In this document: one piece after another, positions 53,326 to 62,642 of the stretch
Numbering within the stretch: position 1 is the stretch's first letter
How the letters are laid out: the number at the start of each line of letters is the position of its first letter
NCBI RefSeq assembly: GCF_006517275.1
Contig: NZ_CP041191.1
Coordinates: 4,459,001-4,523,000, forward strand
Length of the DNA stretch: 64,000 nucleotides
From: Labrenzia sp. PHM005
GTDB taxonomy: Bacteria; Pseudomonadota; Alphaproteobacteria; Rhizobiales; Stappiaceae
Reading direction: 5' to 3'
The notes under the pieces: model-generated
Told to the model about the DNA's origin: nothing
Database searches by the model: none
What the model saw: only the letters and a program-made list of their open reading frames with translations
Translations under genes and position numbers: made by a program

Positions 53326-54344
53326 GCCGCAGCTTGGTGCTTCTTCCGGTAAGCGCCCGGGGAAAGCTCATACCGCTTTTGAAATTCCTTATAGAAGTTC
53401 GAGCGGGTTAAAAAACCAGCAGCTTCGAGCACGTGAGTGACAGGATCATCTGTTTCGCGTAGCAGCCTTGCCGCTTCCTCCAACCGGAACTGGTTGACGA
53501 ACTGGCTCACGCTCATCCCAGCTTCCAGATTGATCGCCCGGGACAACTCCCGGTCGGGCACGCCAACCCGTCGGGCCAATCTGGATGCGGTGAGCGTATC
53601 ATCCCGGAACAACTCCTGATCAGCCAATATGGCCTTTGCTGCAGCCACGACTGTTGCCAACTCTTCCGAAGAAGTGCCCTGTTGCCTCTCATCAGATGCT
53701 TTTCGGTCTGCCCGTCCGATCCAAAGAACCAAGCCTGCCGCGCCTGCCAATCCGGCAAGCGTCGCCAGAGACAGAAGCCGGGCCGCTGCTTCGACCTCGG
53801 CCCAGAAAAACAAGAGGGCAATGCCGCAATCAATCACAAGCGTTGCGAACATCGCGCCAGCAGCGCCGGCTTCTATCCTGCTCCAGCGGCCCGTCGCACC
53901 TGTCGGAATTTGCGACAAGGCGTCAGCGCCGCGCCGCCAATGCTGAACCAGCAAAACCGTGTAGACGCCGAAACTTACAGCGACAACACCATCAATCAGC
54001 GTGAAGATCGGAACAGGCAGCAGCAACACGCCGGAGGCTGTCAGTGCGATTGCGCCATGCAATACCATCAGCCGCCGCAAACGTTCGGCCGGCTCGGATA
54101 GTGCCAGAAAGCTTAGGTATGTGAGCGGTGAAATCCAGATCGCCAGCGTCCTTTGAACGATCACAAACTGATCGAATCCGAACGCGAACCGCATACCAAC
54201 AAGGACCGCTTCGATCATAAGGACTGTCAGCAGCACGAGAAAACAAAACCGCGCTCGCCTAGGAATGGAGCGGCTAAAAAGAACGGACACCCACAGCAGC
54301 AAAAACACCGTTGCAAGCAAAAAAGAGACGGGAATGCTGATCAT
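53322..54344 (-). CDS. membrane-anchored AraC-family regulator
   Basis: 340 residues from the ATG at 54344; the frame is open upstream, but this start fits a membrane N-terminus. Seven or so hydrophobic helices occupy residues 1-210 (ISIPVSFLLATVFLLLWVSV and others), then a cytosolic AraC helix-turn-helix domain: LTASRLARRVGVPDRELSRA, MSVSQFVNQFRLEEAARLL, FLTRSNFYKEFQKRYELSPG. This type probably senses a membrane or periplasmic signal and regulates the divergent hydrolase gene, which begins 140 nt away. Confidence 0.85.
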   Translation of the reverse strand: MISIPVSFLLATVFLLLWVSVLFSRSIPRRARFCFLVLLTVLMIEAVLVGMRFAFGFDQFVIVQRTLAIWISPLTYLSFLALSEPAERLRRLMVLHGAIALTASGVLLLPVPIFTLIDGVVAVSFGVYTVLLVQHWRRGADALSQIPTGATGRWSRIEAGAAGAMFATLVIDCGIALLFFWAEVEAAARLLSLATLAGLAGAAGLVLWIGRADRKASDERQQGTSSEELATVVAAAKAILADQELFRDDTLTASRLARRVGVPDRELSRAINLEAGMSVSQFVNQFRLEEAARLLRETDDPVTHVLEAAGFLTRSNFYKEFQKRYELSPGAYRKKHQAAA

Positions 54345-54484
54345 GGTGATCCGGTTAGTGGGAGAAATTCCTTGGCGGCTGTCCTTTATCACGTTTGAGG
54401 ACAGGACACAGGGCGTCCGGCGCTTGTCAACATGACGTTTCCGGCCACACCTCAAAGGGACCGTAGATCGACTTTGGAGCTTTC

Positions 54485-55555
54485 ATGTCTCTTTCCGCTT
54501 CTTATTTGCGCCCTACCCTTGCCCTGTTCGCAAGCCTTACATTCCTGGCTCACGCCGCCTTTGCCTCATCACCAGAAAAGCCCGGCGGTGCGGATTTTGG
54601 GCCGGGAGTTCAGGAACTCGTCATTGACGACAGCCGGACAGACCGCCCGTTGTCAGGACACATCTGGTACCCCACCCCGACGCCAGAGCGCTCGCCGCAA
54701 GCAGATAAAAGCCGTGTCTGGCAAATGGCCCCCGCAGATCCAGGCGCCCCGATGGTGGACGCACGCTTTCCACTGCTTATTGTCTCGCACGGCATGTATG
54801 GCAACACCTTCAATCAAGCCTGGCTTGGGTCGGCGCTGGCGCGCCGGGGTTACATTGTTGCCATGGTCAATCATCCTGGAACCAGTTCCTTCCTGCGGGA
54901 TCCCGATCACGCACGCCAATTGTGGGAGCGCCCAAAGGACCTCACACGGCTGATCAGCTTTTTGACGGGAAACAGCGACTGGAGTGACCGGATCGATCCG
55001 AAGAGGATTTACGCTGCCGGCCATTCGCTTGGCGGCTTTACGGTCATGCTTGCAGGCGGGGTCCGGTTTGACACCACTCTCTATGATGAGGGCTGCTTTG
55101 GCGATGTCCGAATCCCAGTTGTTTGCGACATCCTGCGGGGGTGGTCCGTTGCCGAAACGCCTGCAGACCGGCGGGCAATGTCACAAATCCTTCGAGACAG
55201 CCGCCTCCAAAAGATCATCAGCCTGGACCTGGGCGGCACACCGGTTCTGTCGCGATCAAGCCTTTCATCGGTGGCGATCCCGGTTCTCGTTCTTGGCGCC
55301 GGACGCGCCGATATGCTGGACCAGGATTTGGAGTCCCGCGCGCTTGCCAAGGCGCTCCCGACTGAGCTGGTACAGCATATCGAGCTTGAAAGCGCAGGGC
55401 ACTTCGACTTCATGGGCGTCTGCAAACCGGAGGGCTATGCCATCTTGAAAGAACATGAGCCAGGCGATGAAATCGTCTGCCTCAAAGGAACGGACAAACG
55501 GGAAGCGCAACACAGATTGATCTTGAATGAGATCCTGTCGTTTTTGGAGAACTAA
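54485..55555 (+). CDS. secreted alpha/beta hydrolase
   Basis: 356 residues. Signal peptide (LRPTLALFASLTFLAHAAFA-S), then an alpha/beta hydrolase of the platelet-activating-factor acetylhydrolase/dienelactone type: RPLSGHIWYPTPTPE, RFPLLIVSHGMYGNTF, YIVAMVNHPGTSS, nucleophile GHSLGGF, and a late histidine in ESAGHFDFMGV. It should hydrolyse an ester outside the cytoplasm; the substrate is unknown. It diverges from the membrane AraC gene. Confidence 0.88.
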   Translation: MSLSASYLRPTLALFASLTFLAHAAFASSPEKPGGADFGPGVQELVIDDSRTDRPLSGHIWYPTPTPERSPQADKSRVWQMAPADPGAPMVDARFPLLIVSHGMYGNTFNQAWLGSALARRGYIVAMVNHPGTSSFLRDPDHARQLWERPKDLTRLISFLTGNSDWSDRIDPKRIYAAGHSLGGFTVMLAGGVRFDTTLYDEGCFGDVRIPVVCDILRGWSVAETPADRRAMSQILRDSRLQKIISLDLGGTPVLSRSSLSSVAIPVLVLGAGRADMLDQDLESRALAKALPTELVQHIELESAGHFDFMGVCKPEGYAILKEHEPGDEIVCLKGTDKREAQHRLILNEILSFLEN

Positions 55556-55667
55556 CAGATATAACCTGTGGCAAGGCCTTGCAGCTTTGCCACAGGTGAG
55601 ACCTGAAAACACACCAGCAGTGCTTTGGTCTTGAAAGTTATGAAAAGCTCGGCCATTGATCCGCCCC

Positions 55668-57554
55668 ATGTTGCAGATATCGGAATTATCCTACCGGATC
55701 GGGGACCGTCTCCTGATCGACAAAGCCAGTGTAACCCTGCCGGCCAAGGCCAAGACCGGCCTTGTCGGCCGCAATGGCGCGGGCAAATCGACTTTGTTCA
55801 AGATCATCACCGGCGATCTATCGTCGGAAACGGGCTCGGTGCAGATCCCCAAGCGCGCGCGCATCGGCCAGGTGGCTCAGGAAGCGCCGGGCACGGAAGA
55901 CACACTGATGGAGGTGGTTCTGGCCGCCGACACCGAGCGCACCAGACTTCTGGCCGATGCTGAAACAGAGACCGATCCGGACAAAATCGCCGAGATCCAC
56001 ACCCGCCTCGCGGATATTGGTGCGCATACGGCCGAAGCGCGTGCTGGTGCCATTCTGTCCGGTCTCGGATTTGATGCCGCGGCTCAGCAACGGCCCTGTT
56101 CGGCTTTCTCTGGCGGCTGGCGGATGCGCGTCGCGCTCGCAGCCGTGCTCTTTTCCGAACCCGATCTCCTGCTGCTGGACGAGCCGACCAACTATCTCGA
56201 CCTGGAAGGCACGCTCTGGCTGGAGAACTATGTTGCGCGTTATCCGCACCAGGTCCTTCTGATCTCCCACGACCGGGACCTTTTGAACAAGGCAGTCGAC
56301 AGCATTGTGCATCTCGACCGGGGCAAGATGACCTATTACTCCGGCGGTTATGACAGTTTCGACCGGCAGCGGCGCGAAGCCATGATCCTGGCTGAAAAGG
56401 CCAAGGAGAAGCAGGACGCGCAACGCAAACACATGCAGGCATTCGTCGACCGCTTCCGCTATAAAGCCTCCAAAGCCCGTCAAGCGCAGGCCCGGCTGAA
56501 AATGCTGGAGAAGATGGAGCCGATCGCAGCGCTCACCGAAGAAAGCTCCAAACCAATCCACTTCCCGGATCCGGACGGCCGTCTCGCCCCGCCGATCATC
56601 AAGCTGGAGGGCGTGTCGACGGGTTATGGCGACACCAAAATCCTGTCGCGTCTGACACTCAACATCGACACCGACGACCGGATTGCTTTGCTCGGGGCCA
56701 ACGGCAACGGCAAGTCGACCTTCGCCAAGCTGATTTCCAACCGCTTGGCGGCCATGGACGGCGACATCACCAAGGCGTCGAAACTGAAGATCGCGTTTTT
56801 TGCCCAGCACCAGCTTGATGAACTTCGGCCTGCGGAAAGCGCCGTCTCTCATGTCCGAGCGCTGATGCCCGATGCCCCGGAGGCCAAGGTCCGCGCCCGC
56901 GTTGCCCGTTTTGGTCTGCCGACAGACCGCCAGGAAACGCCGGCCAAGGATCTTTCTGGCGGCGAAAAAGCGCGACTTTTGCTTGGTCTGGCAACCTTTG
57001 ACGGCCCGCATCTTCTGATCCTCGATGAGCCGACCAACCACCTGGATATCGACAGCCGCGAAGCGCTGGTGATGGCGCTGAACGAATATCAAGGCGCTGT
57101 TGTCCTGATCAGCCACGATCGCCACCTGGTGGAGGCCTGCGCCGATCGTCTGTGGCTTGTGGCTGGTGGCAAGGTCGAGCCGTATGACGGCGATATGGAA
57201 GATTACAAGCGGTTGATCCTACAAGGCCCGGAAGCGGCCCGGAAAGCGCGCGACAAAGCTACAGCAGCGGAAACCGAAGCGGCTTCCTCCCAGGAAAAAC
57301 GCCGGGAAGCGGCCCAAAAGCGCAGCCAGCTGAAACCGCTGAAACAGAAGATCGACGCAGCGGAAAAGGAAATGGCGCGTCTTCAGGAAAAGATCGCCAA
57401 GATCGACGACATGCTGGCCGATCCGGAGTTTTTCCAAACCGACCCTGACCGCGCCACCAAATTCGCCAAGGAACGCGCCTTTTGCGAGAAAAAGCTGGTC
57501 AAAACGGAAGAAGACTGGCTGGAACTCTCGGCAGAGTTTGAAGAGGCGGGGTGA
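55668..57554 (+). CDS. ABC-F family ATPase
   Basis: 628 residues from the ATG at 55668 (an in-frame TTG at 55656 also exists). Two ABC domains without membrane segments: Walker A GRNGAGKSTLFKII and GANGNGKSTFAKLI, signature SGGWRMRVALA and DLSGGEKARLLLGL, Walker B LLLLDEPTNYLD and LLILDEPTNHLD. The linker between them is charged, and the C-terminal ~100 residues form a coiled coil (KIDAAEKEMARLQEKIAKID). ABC-F proteins act on ribosomes in translation quality control or antibiotic protection; this looks like a housekeeping Uup-like member. Confidence 0.92.
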   Translation: MLQISELSYRIGDRLLIDKASVTLPAKAKTGLVGRNGAGKSTLFKIITGDLSSETGSVQIPKRARIGQVAQEAPGTEDTLMEVVLAADTERTRLLADAETETDPDKIAEIHTRLADIGAHTAEARAGAILSGLGFDAAAQQRPCSAFSGGWRMRVALAAVLFSEPDLLLLDEPTNYLDLEGTLWLENYVARYPHQVLLISHDRDLLNKAVDSIVHLDRGKMTYYSGGYDSFDRQRREAMILAEKAKEKQDAQRKHMQAFVDRFRYKASKARQAQARLKMLEKMEPIAALTEESSKPIHFPDPDGRLAPPIIKLEGVSTGYGDTKILSRLTLNIDTDDRIALLGANGNGKSTFAKLISNRLAAMDGDITKASKLKIAFFAQHQLDELRPAESAVSHVRALMPDAPEAKVRARVARFGLPTDRQETPAKDLSGGEKARLLLGLATFDGPHLLILDEPTNHLDIDSREALVMALNEYQGAVVLISHDRHLVEACADRLWLVAGGKVEPYDGDMEDYKRLILQGPEAARKARDKATAAETEAASSQEKRREAAQKRSQLKPLKQKIDAAEKEMARLQEKIAKIDDMLADPEFFQTDPDRATKFAKERAFCEKKLVKTEEDWLELSAEFEEAG

Positions 57555-57899
57555 GGTCTTCAAATTCTCAACTGGTGTCACCCCGGACTTGATCCGGGGT
57601 CTACGCGTTTGCAGAGCCGTTTGGAAAAGGTACGAAATAGACGGGCGACAGATAGGCTCGCAAGCTTCTGGCCGATGACGCTCTGTAGATTGGACCCCGG
57701 ATCAAGTCCGGGGTGACACGTAGCGGGAAGTTTCGCTATCGAATTTCGGCTCTTCGTGTCATCCCTAACACTTCCTTACCAAATCCCGTCAAATGCCACT
57801 TCACAGGCACACCTGATTTTGACTCTGCCGAAGTAGTCTTCTGACACCTTCAGGGATAGACCGCGACGACGCGGTGTTTCAGGGCGATACGGGACGACT
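57555..57899. other. 345-bp intergenic with one repeat element
   Basis: Holds the 145-bp inverted-repeat element (57575-57719). The remainder is a short promoter region for the HAD gene with nothing else recognisable. Confidence 0.6.
57575..57719. repeat. 145-bp element with 27-bp perfect terminal inverted repeats (copy B)
   Basis: The left unit 57575-57601 (GTGTCACCCCGGACTTGATC then CGGGGTC) is the exact reverse complement of 57693-57719. Each unit is itself a hairpin. It lies between the stop of the ABC-F gene and the start of the HAD gene. Confidence 0.8.
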
Positions 57900-58607
57900 G
57901 TGACTACAAAGATCACCACACTTGGTTTTGATGCCGACGACACGCTTTGGCACAACGAGCATTTGTTCCGCCTGACCGAAGAGCGTTTTGCAGAGCTCTT
58001 GGCGGAGTACACGGATGCCGCGGGTCTGAAAGAGCATCTTTTGGAAGCGGAAAAACGCAACATTCTGCACTACGGCTACGGCATCAAGAGTTTTACCCTG
58101 TCGATGATCGAGACCGCCATTGAGGTGACCGACCGCCAGGTGCCAGCTGATGTTATTTCGCAAATCCTGGACGCAGGCCGGGAGATATTGGCTGAACCGG
58201 CAGCCCCCCTGCCCCACGTCATCGAGACGCTGAAAACGGTCAAACAAAATGACTATAAAATCGTCATGATCACCAAGGGCGATCTCTTTGATCAGGAACG
58301 CAAGGCCGTTGGTTCCGGACTGGACCGGTATTTCGATGCCATTGAGATTGTTTCGGAAAAGACGCCGGAAACTTACGAAACCCTGTTCCGCCGCCATGGG
58401 ACAGGTGCCCAGGAAGCCATGATGATCGGCAATTCGTTGAAATCGGATGTTCTGCCGGCACTTGAAGCTGGGTCATACGGCACGCATGTGCCGTTCAGCC
58501 GGACCCGGGCGCTCGAAGAAGCGGACACGCCGAAAACCACGGACAGGTTTTTCCAGATCGATCACATCGGCCAAGTGCCGGACCTGTTGGCCGCGCTCGC
58601 TGCCTGA
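57900..58607 (+). CDS. HAD-family hydrolase (YjjG-like nucleotidase type)
   Basis: 235 residues; GTG start at 57900. HAD motif I is FDADDTLWHNE, motif II KIVMITKGDLFDQERK, then VSEKTPETY with the conserved lysine, and MMIGNSLKSDVLPALEAG for motif IV. It is a helical-cap phosphatase close to pyrimidine 5'-nucleotidases. Flanked on both sides by the ~145-bp repeat elements. Confidence 0.85.
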   Translation: MTTKITTLGFDADDTLWHNEHLFRLTEERFAELLAEYTDAAGLKEHLLEAEKRNILHYGYGIKSFTLSMIETAIEVTDRQVPADVISQILDAGREILAEPAAPLPHVIETLKTVKQNDYKIVMITKGDLFDQERKAVGSGLDRYFDAIEIVSEKTPETYETLFRRHGTGAQEAMMIGNSLKSDVLPALEAGSYGTHVPFSRTRALEEADTPKTTDRFFQIDHIGQVPDLLAALAA

Positions 58608-58647
58608 GGGACTGCGTTTTTTGAAAAGTCCGTGCCACATTCTCTGC

Positions 58648-58790
58648 GGTCATCCCCGATTCATTCGGGGATCCATTAGCTCATGTGCCCGTGGGAGCGA
58701 GTACAAACCCAGTGGCAACTCTTTATCCGGATAAAAAAATCGGTAGGCGCAGAGCTGTGGATTGGATCCCCGCATAAAACGGGGATGACC
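58648..58790. repeat. 143-bp element with inverted palindromic ends (copy C)
   Basis: The left unit GGTCATCCCCGATTCATTCG then GGGATCC (58648-58673) and the right unit GGATCCCCGCATAAAACGGG then GATGACC (58764-58790) are inverse relatives. Each is a hairpin. The element lies between the HAD stop and the convergent rhodanese stop. Confidence 0.75.
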
Positions 58791-58875
58791 TCAGAAGGTT
58801 TTTGCCACCTCGTGCCCAACCTCATTCGCCGAGAGACCAAGTCTCCGGCGCGGAAGATAACAAGTTCGCTTTAGC

Positions 58876-59271
58876 TCAGTCGTCCTTTTCGATCGGACCG
58901 CCCTGTTTCACCCAGTCAGCAAACCCATCGGTGATGTGAGCGGCCTCAAACCCCATGGACTTAAGGGTCGCAACAGTCAGCGCAGAGCGCCAGCCGGCGG
59001 CACAGTGAAAGACGAACTTCTTGTCTTCGCCAAAAACCTCTTTGAAATAAGGGCTTTCCGGATCGATCCAGAATTCCGTCATGCCGCGTGGACAATGGAA
59101 ACTGCCGGGAATATAGCCAGAGTGTTTGCGCTCGCGGATATCACGAAGGTCGACAAACTGAACCCTTGGGTCTTCCACCAATGCAATGGCGTCTTTGGCA
59201 TCAATCTCCTCAATCTGAGACCGCGCTTGCGCCACCAGTTCTTTGGATGAGATTTTGAGTTTGGTCGCCAT
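58876..59271 (-). CDS. rhodanese-domain protein
   Basis: 131 residues, a single rhodanese domain: AIALVEDPRVQFVDLRDIRE, HSGYIPGSFHCPRGMTEFW, and the catalytic cysteine in FHCAAGWRSALTV. It transfers sulfane sulfur or acts as a sulfur carrier; acceptor unknown. It is 8 nt downstream of the methyltransferase on the same strand and so probably in the holC operon. Confidence 0.9.
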   Translation of the reverse strand: MATKLKISSKELVAQARSQIEEIDAKDAIALVEDPRVQFVDLRDIRERKHSGYIPGSFHCPRGMTEFWIDPESPYFKEVFGEDKKFVFHCAAGWRSALTVATLKSMGFEAAHITDGFADWVKQGGPIEKDD

Positions 59272-59279
59272 GCTGTTTT

Positions 59280-59990
59280 TTAAACCTCTTTGAAAAACTC
59301 CGCCCTGACATGCGGGATGACCCGGCCGGGGCGTTCGATGTCGTAAAATTCTTCGTGGATGAGTTTCAGGCCATAGTCCTCAAACCGACGCCATTCCGAT
59401 GGCTTCATTGGCCAAGGCGGACCTTTGGCATCGCCGTCCTCATTCTGGCTGCGGTTGATCATCAGCAGCATGCCGCCTGGAGCCACCAGTCCGGAAATCA
59501 CTTCAATCGCCTTCGCTCTGAGATCTCCATCCAGCGCTTGAATGGTGTAACACTCTTGGACCAGATCGAAGGCGCCTTGCCATTCGCCCGGAAGGTTGAA
59601 GAGATCCGCAGCGAGGTAGGAAACGGAGCTGTCCGGAAACCGTTTTTTGGCCCAGGTGATCGCGTCTTCCGACAGGTCAAAGGCCTCGGTCCTGTATCCG
59701 GCGGCGGCCAGGGCCTCGGCGTTGTCGCCAAGACCACAGCCGATATCGATGGCCCGTCTGCCCTCACCGGGATTCTTTGCCAGCCACTCGACAATGGCGT
59801 CTTTGGGCGCAAGGTCGGCCCAGGGAATGGCAGCGGGATCACCGCCCGCTTCCTTATAAACCGTGTGAAACCAGGCAAGCCGGTCGTCGGTGTTGCCGCC
59901 CTTGGCACCGGTCAGCTCATCGATGCGCTCACGTGCTGCGTCCCGGCGCGCCATGAACTCCCGATCTGAATGGACAGTCTCATTGCTCAT
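59280..59990 (-). CDS. class I SAM-dependent methyltransferase
   Basis: 236 residues from the ATG at 59990. SAM-binding motif I is RAIDIGCGLGDNAEALAAAG, then EAFDLSEDAITWAKKRF and the motif DLVQECYTIQALDGD. The substrate is unknown. Its start overlaps the holC stop (ATGA), so it is translated with holC, and the rhodanese gene follows closely. An upstream open frame to 60029 lies within holC and is not needed. Confidence 0.85.
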   Translation of the reverse strand: MSNETVHSDREFMARRDAARERIDELTGAKGGNTDDRLAWFHTVYKEAGGDPAAIPWADLAPKDAIVEWLAKNPGEGRRAIDIGCGLGDNAEALAAAGYRTEAFDLSEDAITWAKKRFPDSSVSYLAADLFNLPGEWQGAFDLVQECYTIQALDGDLRAKAIEVISGLVAPGGMLLMINRSQNEDGDAKGPPWPMKPSEWRRFEDYGLKLIHEEFYDIERPGRVIPHVRAEFFKEV

Positions 59991-60439
59991 GCCTTGCGCT
60001 CCCATCCACCAGCCTCGGTCTGTTGCCAATAGGCAATTTGAAACCCGTCCGCCTTGGCTTCTTTCCAGCGGACCCGCGCTTCTTCGACTGCGTTCTGGTC
60101 GTTGCCGTCGAACATATAGATCGCCCGCTTGTAATCATTGAGCGCTGGCGGTGCGGCCCGGTCGACCAGAAACCGGACATCGGCCGCATTCGGATTGTCT
60201 TTTTCATTGGTCAGATAGATCGGCTGCTGTTCGGCGTATCCATCTGCCTTGGTGCCATGCGGCAGAAAACTGTCATCCCGATAAGTCCACAGATGCGCGT
60301 CCAGCGCATTGCAGCGCTCTTGGCTCCCGGTCTGCACGACCACTTTCCAATCCCGGTCCAGGCATTTTTGCAACAATTCCGGCAAGGCGAGCTCCAGCGG
60401 CTTGTGCAGGAGATGGTAAAAGACAACTTCAACAGTCAT
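59987..60439 (-). CDS. holC: DNA polymerase III chi subunit
   Basis: 150 residues. It begins VEVVFYHLLHKPLELALPEL, then WTYRDDSFLPHGTKADGYA, and IYMFDGNDQNAVEEARVRWK; this is the HolC pattern, a clamp-loader accessory that binds SSB. In alphaproteobacteria holC often lies beside pepA, as here (pepA starts about 2 kb away in the same direction). It overlaps the methyltransferase by 4 nt. Confidence 0.9.
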   Translation of the reverse strand: MTVEVVFYHLLHKPLELALPELLQKCLDRDWKVVVQTGSQERCNALDAHLWTYRDDSFLPHGTKADGYAEQQPIYLTNEKDNPNAADVRFLVDRAAPPALNDYKRAIYMFDGNDQNAVEEARVRWKEAKADGFQIAYWQQTEAGGWERKA

Positions 60440-60711
60440 TTGGTTTCAACGGTCATTTGCTTCAAGGTTTTGAGATGCAGGCCCAGCCTCAAGATCTATC
60501 ATTGCGGGTTTGCTATAGTGATGCAGCACGGCCACAGGGCAGTGAACAAATTCACCTTGGGGAAAACCAGCCGTGGACACCATAGCCGACTCGTTGCATT
60601 AACCTTCCGAAAATATCGACCCCTTACTCTTTCGATCCGGGGACGATCATTGTTGATCATGCGTTGCGGCTGGGGAGCGGCTTCCCGACCTGGCCAACTT
60701 GGGGATTTTGT

Positions 60712-60828
60712 ATGCTTGCACGAGTATTTGTGTTTTGCGCTTTGGTGGCAGGTGTTGCCGGCGCCACCATCGGCATGGGTTTTCTGGTTGAACCGGCGAC
60801 CGCCTGTCAGGCCTATAAGACCTGCTAA
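60712..60828 (+). CDS. 38-residue secreted or membrane peptide
   Basis: ATG at 60712, preceded by GGGGA at 7 nt, to TAA at 60826-60828. The peptide MLARVFVFCALVAGVAGATI continues GMGFLVEPATACQAYKTC: a hydrophobic helix of about 22 residues and a short tail with two cysteines six apart (C-x5-C). No lipobox of the usual L-A-G-C form. It has its own strong terminator and sits in the gap between holC and pepA on the opposite strand. No family recognised. Confidence 0.6.
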   Translation: MLARVFVFCALVAGVAGATIGMGFLVEPATACQAYKTC

Positions 60829-60854
60829 AAGCTTCCGGACTTACTGTTCATTTG

Positions 60855-60881
60855 AAAAACCCGCCGTTTTGGCGGGTTTTT
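60855..60881. terminator. bidirectional terminator
   Basis: CCCGCC (60860-60865) and GGCGGG (60871-60876) with a GTTTT loop, five A before and five T after. It serves the small peptide gene on the plus strand and pepA on the minus strand (stop at 60908). Confidence 0.9.
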
Positions 60882-60907
60882 CTTTGCCGAATTGTCCCGG
60901 CCAAACA

Positions 60908-62407
60908 TCACTTCTCGTAATGGTCGGCCACCAGCTGATTAAGCAGCCGGACGCCATAACCAGAGGCCCAGCTCTGACAGATGTCGTCCTTCGGCGCACC
61001 AAAGGCGGTACCGGCGATATCCAGATGCGCCCACGGCACATCGTTGGCAAAACGTTGCAGGAACTGGGCGGCTGTGATGGATCCCGCCCACCGGCCGCCG
61101 GTGTTTTTCACATCCGCATTCGGTGTGTCGATGATCTTGTCGTAGTCCTTGGAAAGCGGCAGGCGCCATAGCGGCTCGCCGCTGGCCTTGGCTGACGCCA
61201 GCAATTTATCCGCCAGATCATCGTTGTTGGAGAAGAGCCCGGCGTTCAGATTACCGAGAGCCACTAACACAGCACCGGTGAGTGTTGCCAAGTCGATCAT
61301 GATCGACGGCTTGTATTTGTCTTGCGTGTACCACATGGCATCGGCCAGAACGAGCCGGCCTTCAGCATCGGTATTCAGGATTTCGATGGTTGTTCCGGAC
61401 ATGGCCGTCACGATGTCACCCGGGCGTTGCGCATTGCCGTCCGGCATGTTTTCAACAAGGCCAATGACGCCAATCACATTGGCCTTGGCTTTGCGGGCGG
61501 CAATTGCGTGCATGGCGCCAGTAACAGCCGCTGCCCCGCCCATATCGCCTTTCATTTCTTCCATGCCGCCGGCCGGCTTGATCGAAATACCGCCTGTATC
61601 GAACACAACACCTTTGCCGACGAGAGCAACAGGCGCGTCCGCCTTCTTGCCGCCGTTCCAACGCATGACAACCAGGCGCGGCGGGCGCACGGAGCCTTGA
61701 GCAACCCCAAGAAGCGCGGCCATTTTCAGCTTCTTCATTTCCTTTTCGCCGAGGATCTCCACCTCAACACCAAGCTTTTCCAGCGCGGACGCCTTGGCGG
61801 CAAATTCGACCGGGCCAAGGACATTGGCCGGTTCGTTCACAAGATTCCGGGCAAGGATGACACCGTCGGCAATGGCGTCCGCAGTGTTCCAAGCCTTCCG
61901 CGCTGTTTTCGGATCGGCCACCTGAAGGGTCAGTTTTAGGCTCTTCTTCGCCTCATCGCCCTCTTTCTTGGTTTTATAAGCGTCAAACTCATACGCCCGG
62001 AGTTTCGCGCCCATGGCAAATTCGGCAGCCTCTTCGGCGCCCAATTCGACACCTTCCGGCGCATCGAGCAGAACGGTTGCCGTTTCGGTTTTTGTTTTCT
62101 TCAAGCTGGCGTAAACCGCGCCACCAAAGTTGCGCCAATCGTCGCGTGTCAGCTCGCCCGGCACGCCAATTCCGAAGACGATCAGCCGGTCGAGGTCGAG
62201 GCCGGAAGGTGCGACAAGGTCGAGGCTTGTTTTTGCCTTTCCAGAAAACCCACCGATTTCAGATACCCGTGCCAAACCGCCTGTCAGGCCTGAAACAAGA
62301 CCCGTTGTGATTTCACCGGTGCCGAGCCCTTGTGCTGCCAGCCCTACAACCACACCTTTGGCCGGTGTCCCGATCTTTGCAAAAGAGATCTTGTTCAGTC
62401 GTGTCAT
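60908..62407 (-). CDS. pepA: leucyl aminopeptidase (M17)
   Basis: 499 residues. The C-terminal M17 catalytic domain has [20 protein letters not shown] with the metal-binding K and [17 protein letters not shown], and the family signature [16 protein letters not shown]. It is a cytosolic dinuclear-metal aminopeptidase; E. coli PepA also binds DNA at cer/carAB, which cannot be judged here. It diverges from lptF. Confidence 0.96.
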   Translation of the reverse strand: MTRLNKISFAKIGTPAKGVVVGLAAQGLGTGEITTGLVSGLTGGLARVSEIGGFSGKAKTSLDLVAPSGLDLDRLIVFGIGVPGELTRDDWRNFGGAVYASLKKTKTETATVLLDAPEGVELGAEEAAEFAMGAKLRAYEFDAYKTKKEGDEAKKSLKLTLQVADPKTARKAWNTADAIADGVILARNLVNEPANVLGPVEFAAKASALEKLGVEVEILGEKEMKKLKMAALLGVAQGSVRPPRLVVMRWNGGKKADAPVALVGKGVVFDTGGISIKPAGGMEEMKGDMGGAAAVTGAMHAIAARKAKANVIGVIGLVENMPDGNAQRPGDIVTAMSGTTIEILNTDAEGRLVLADAMWYTQDKYKPSIMIDLATLTGAVLVALGNLNAGLFSNNDDLADKLLASAKASGEPLWRLPLSKDYDKIIDTPNADVKNTGGRWAGSITAAQFLQRFANDVPWAHLDIAGTAFGAPKDDICQSWASGYGVRLLNQLVADHYEK

Positions 62408-62642
62408 GTTTTGTCCTTGATGTTGTTGTTCTTGCGGGAACCCGCAGGCCAGTCAGAGTTGAGGTGGCAGAAAAGGAGTGTTGCAGATTGCCTAAATCAT
62501 GGCGTTCTAAAGCGTTTTCGGCAAGATCTTCAGCAAATTAATGTATATTAACCATCTTCTTTCATGGGCCGTTCACCACATTCCATGTTATTCAATATGA
62601 AGAGAATTTTATGAGATTTGTAAGGAGTTTCCCGCAGCTGCC

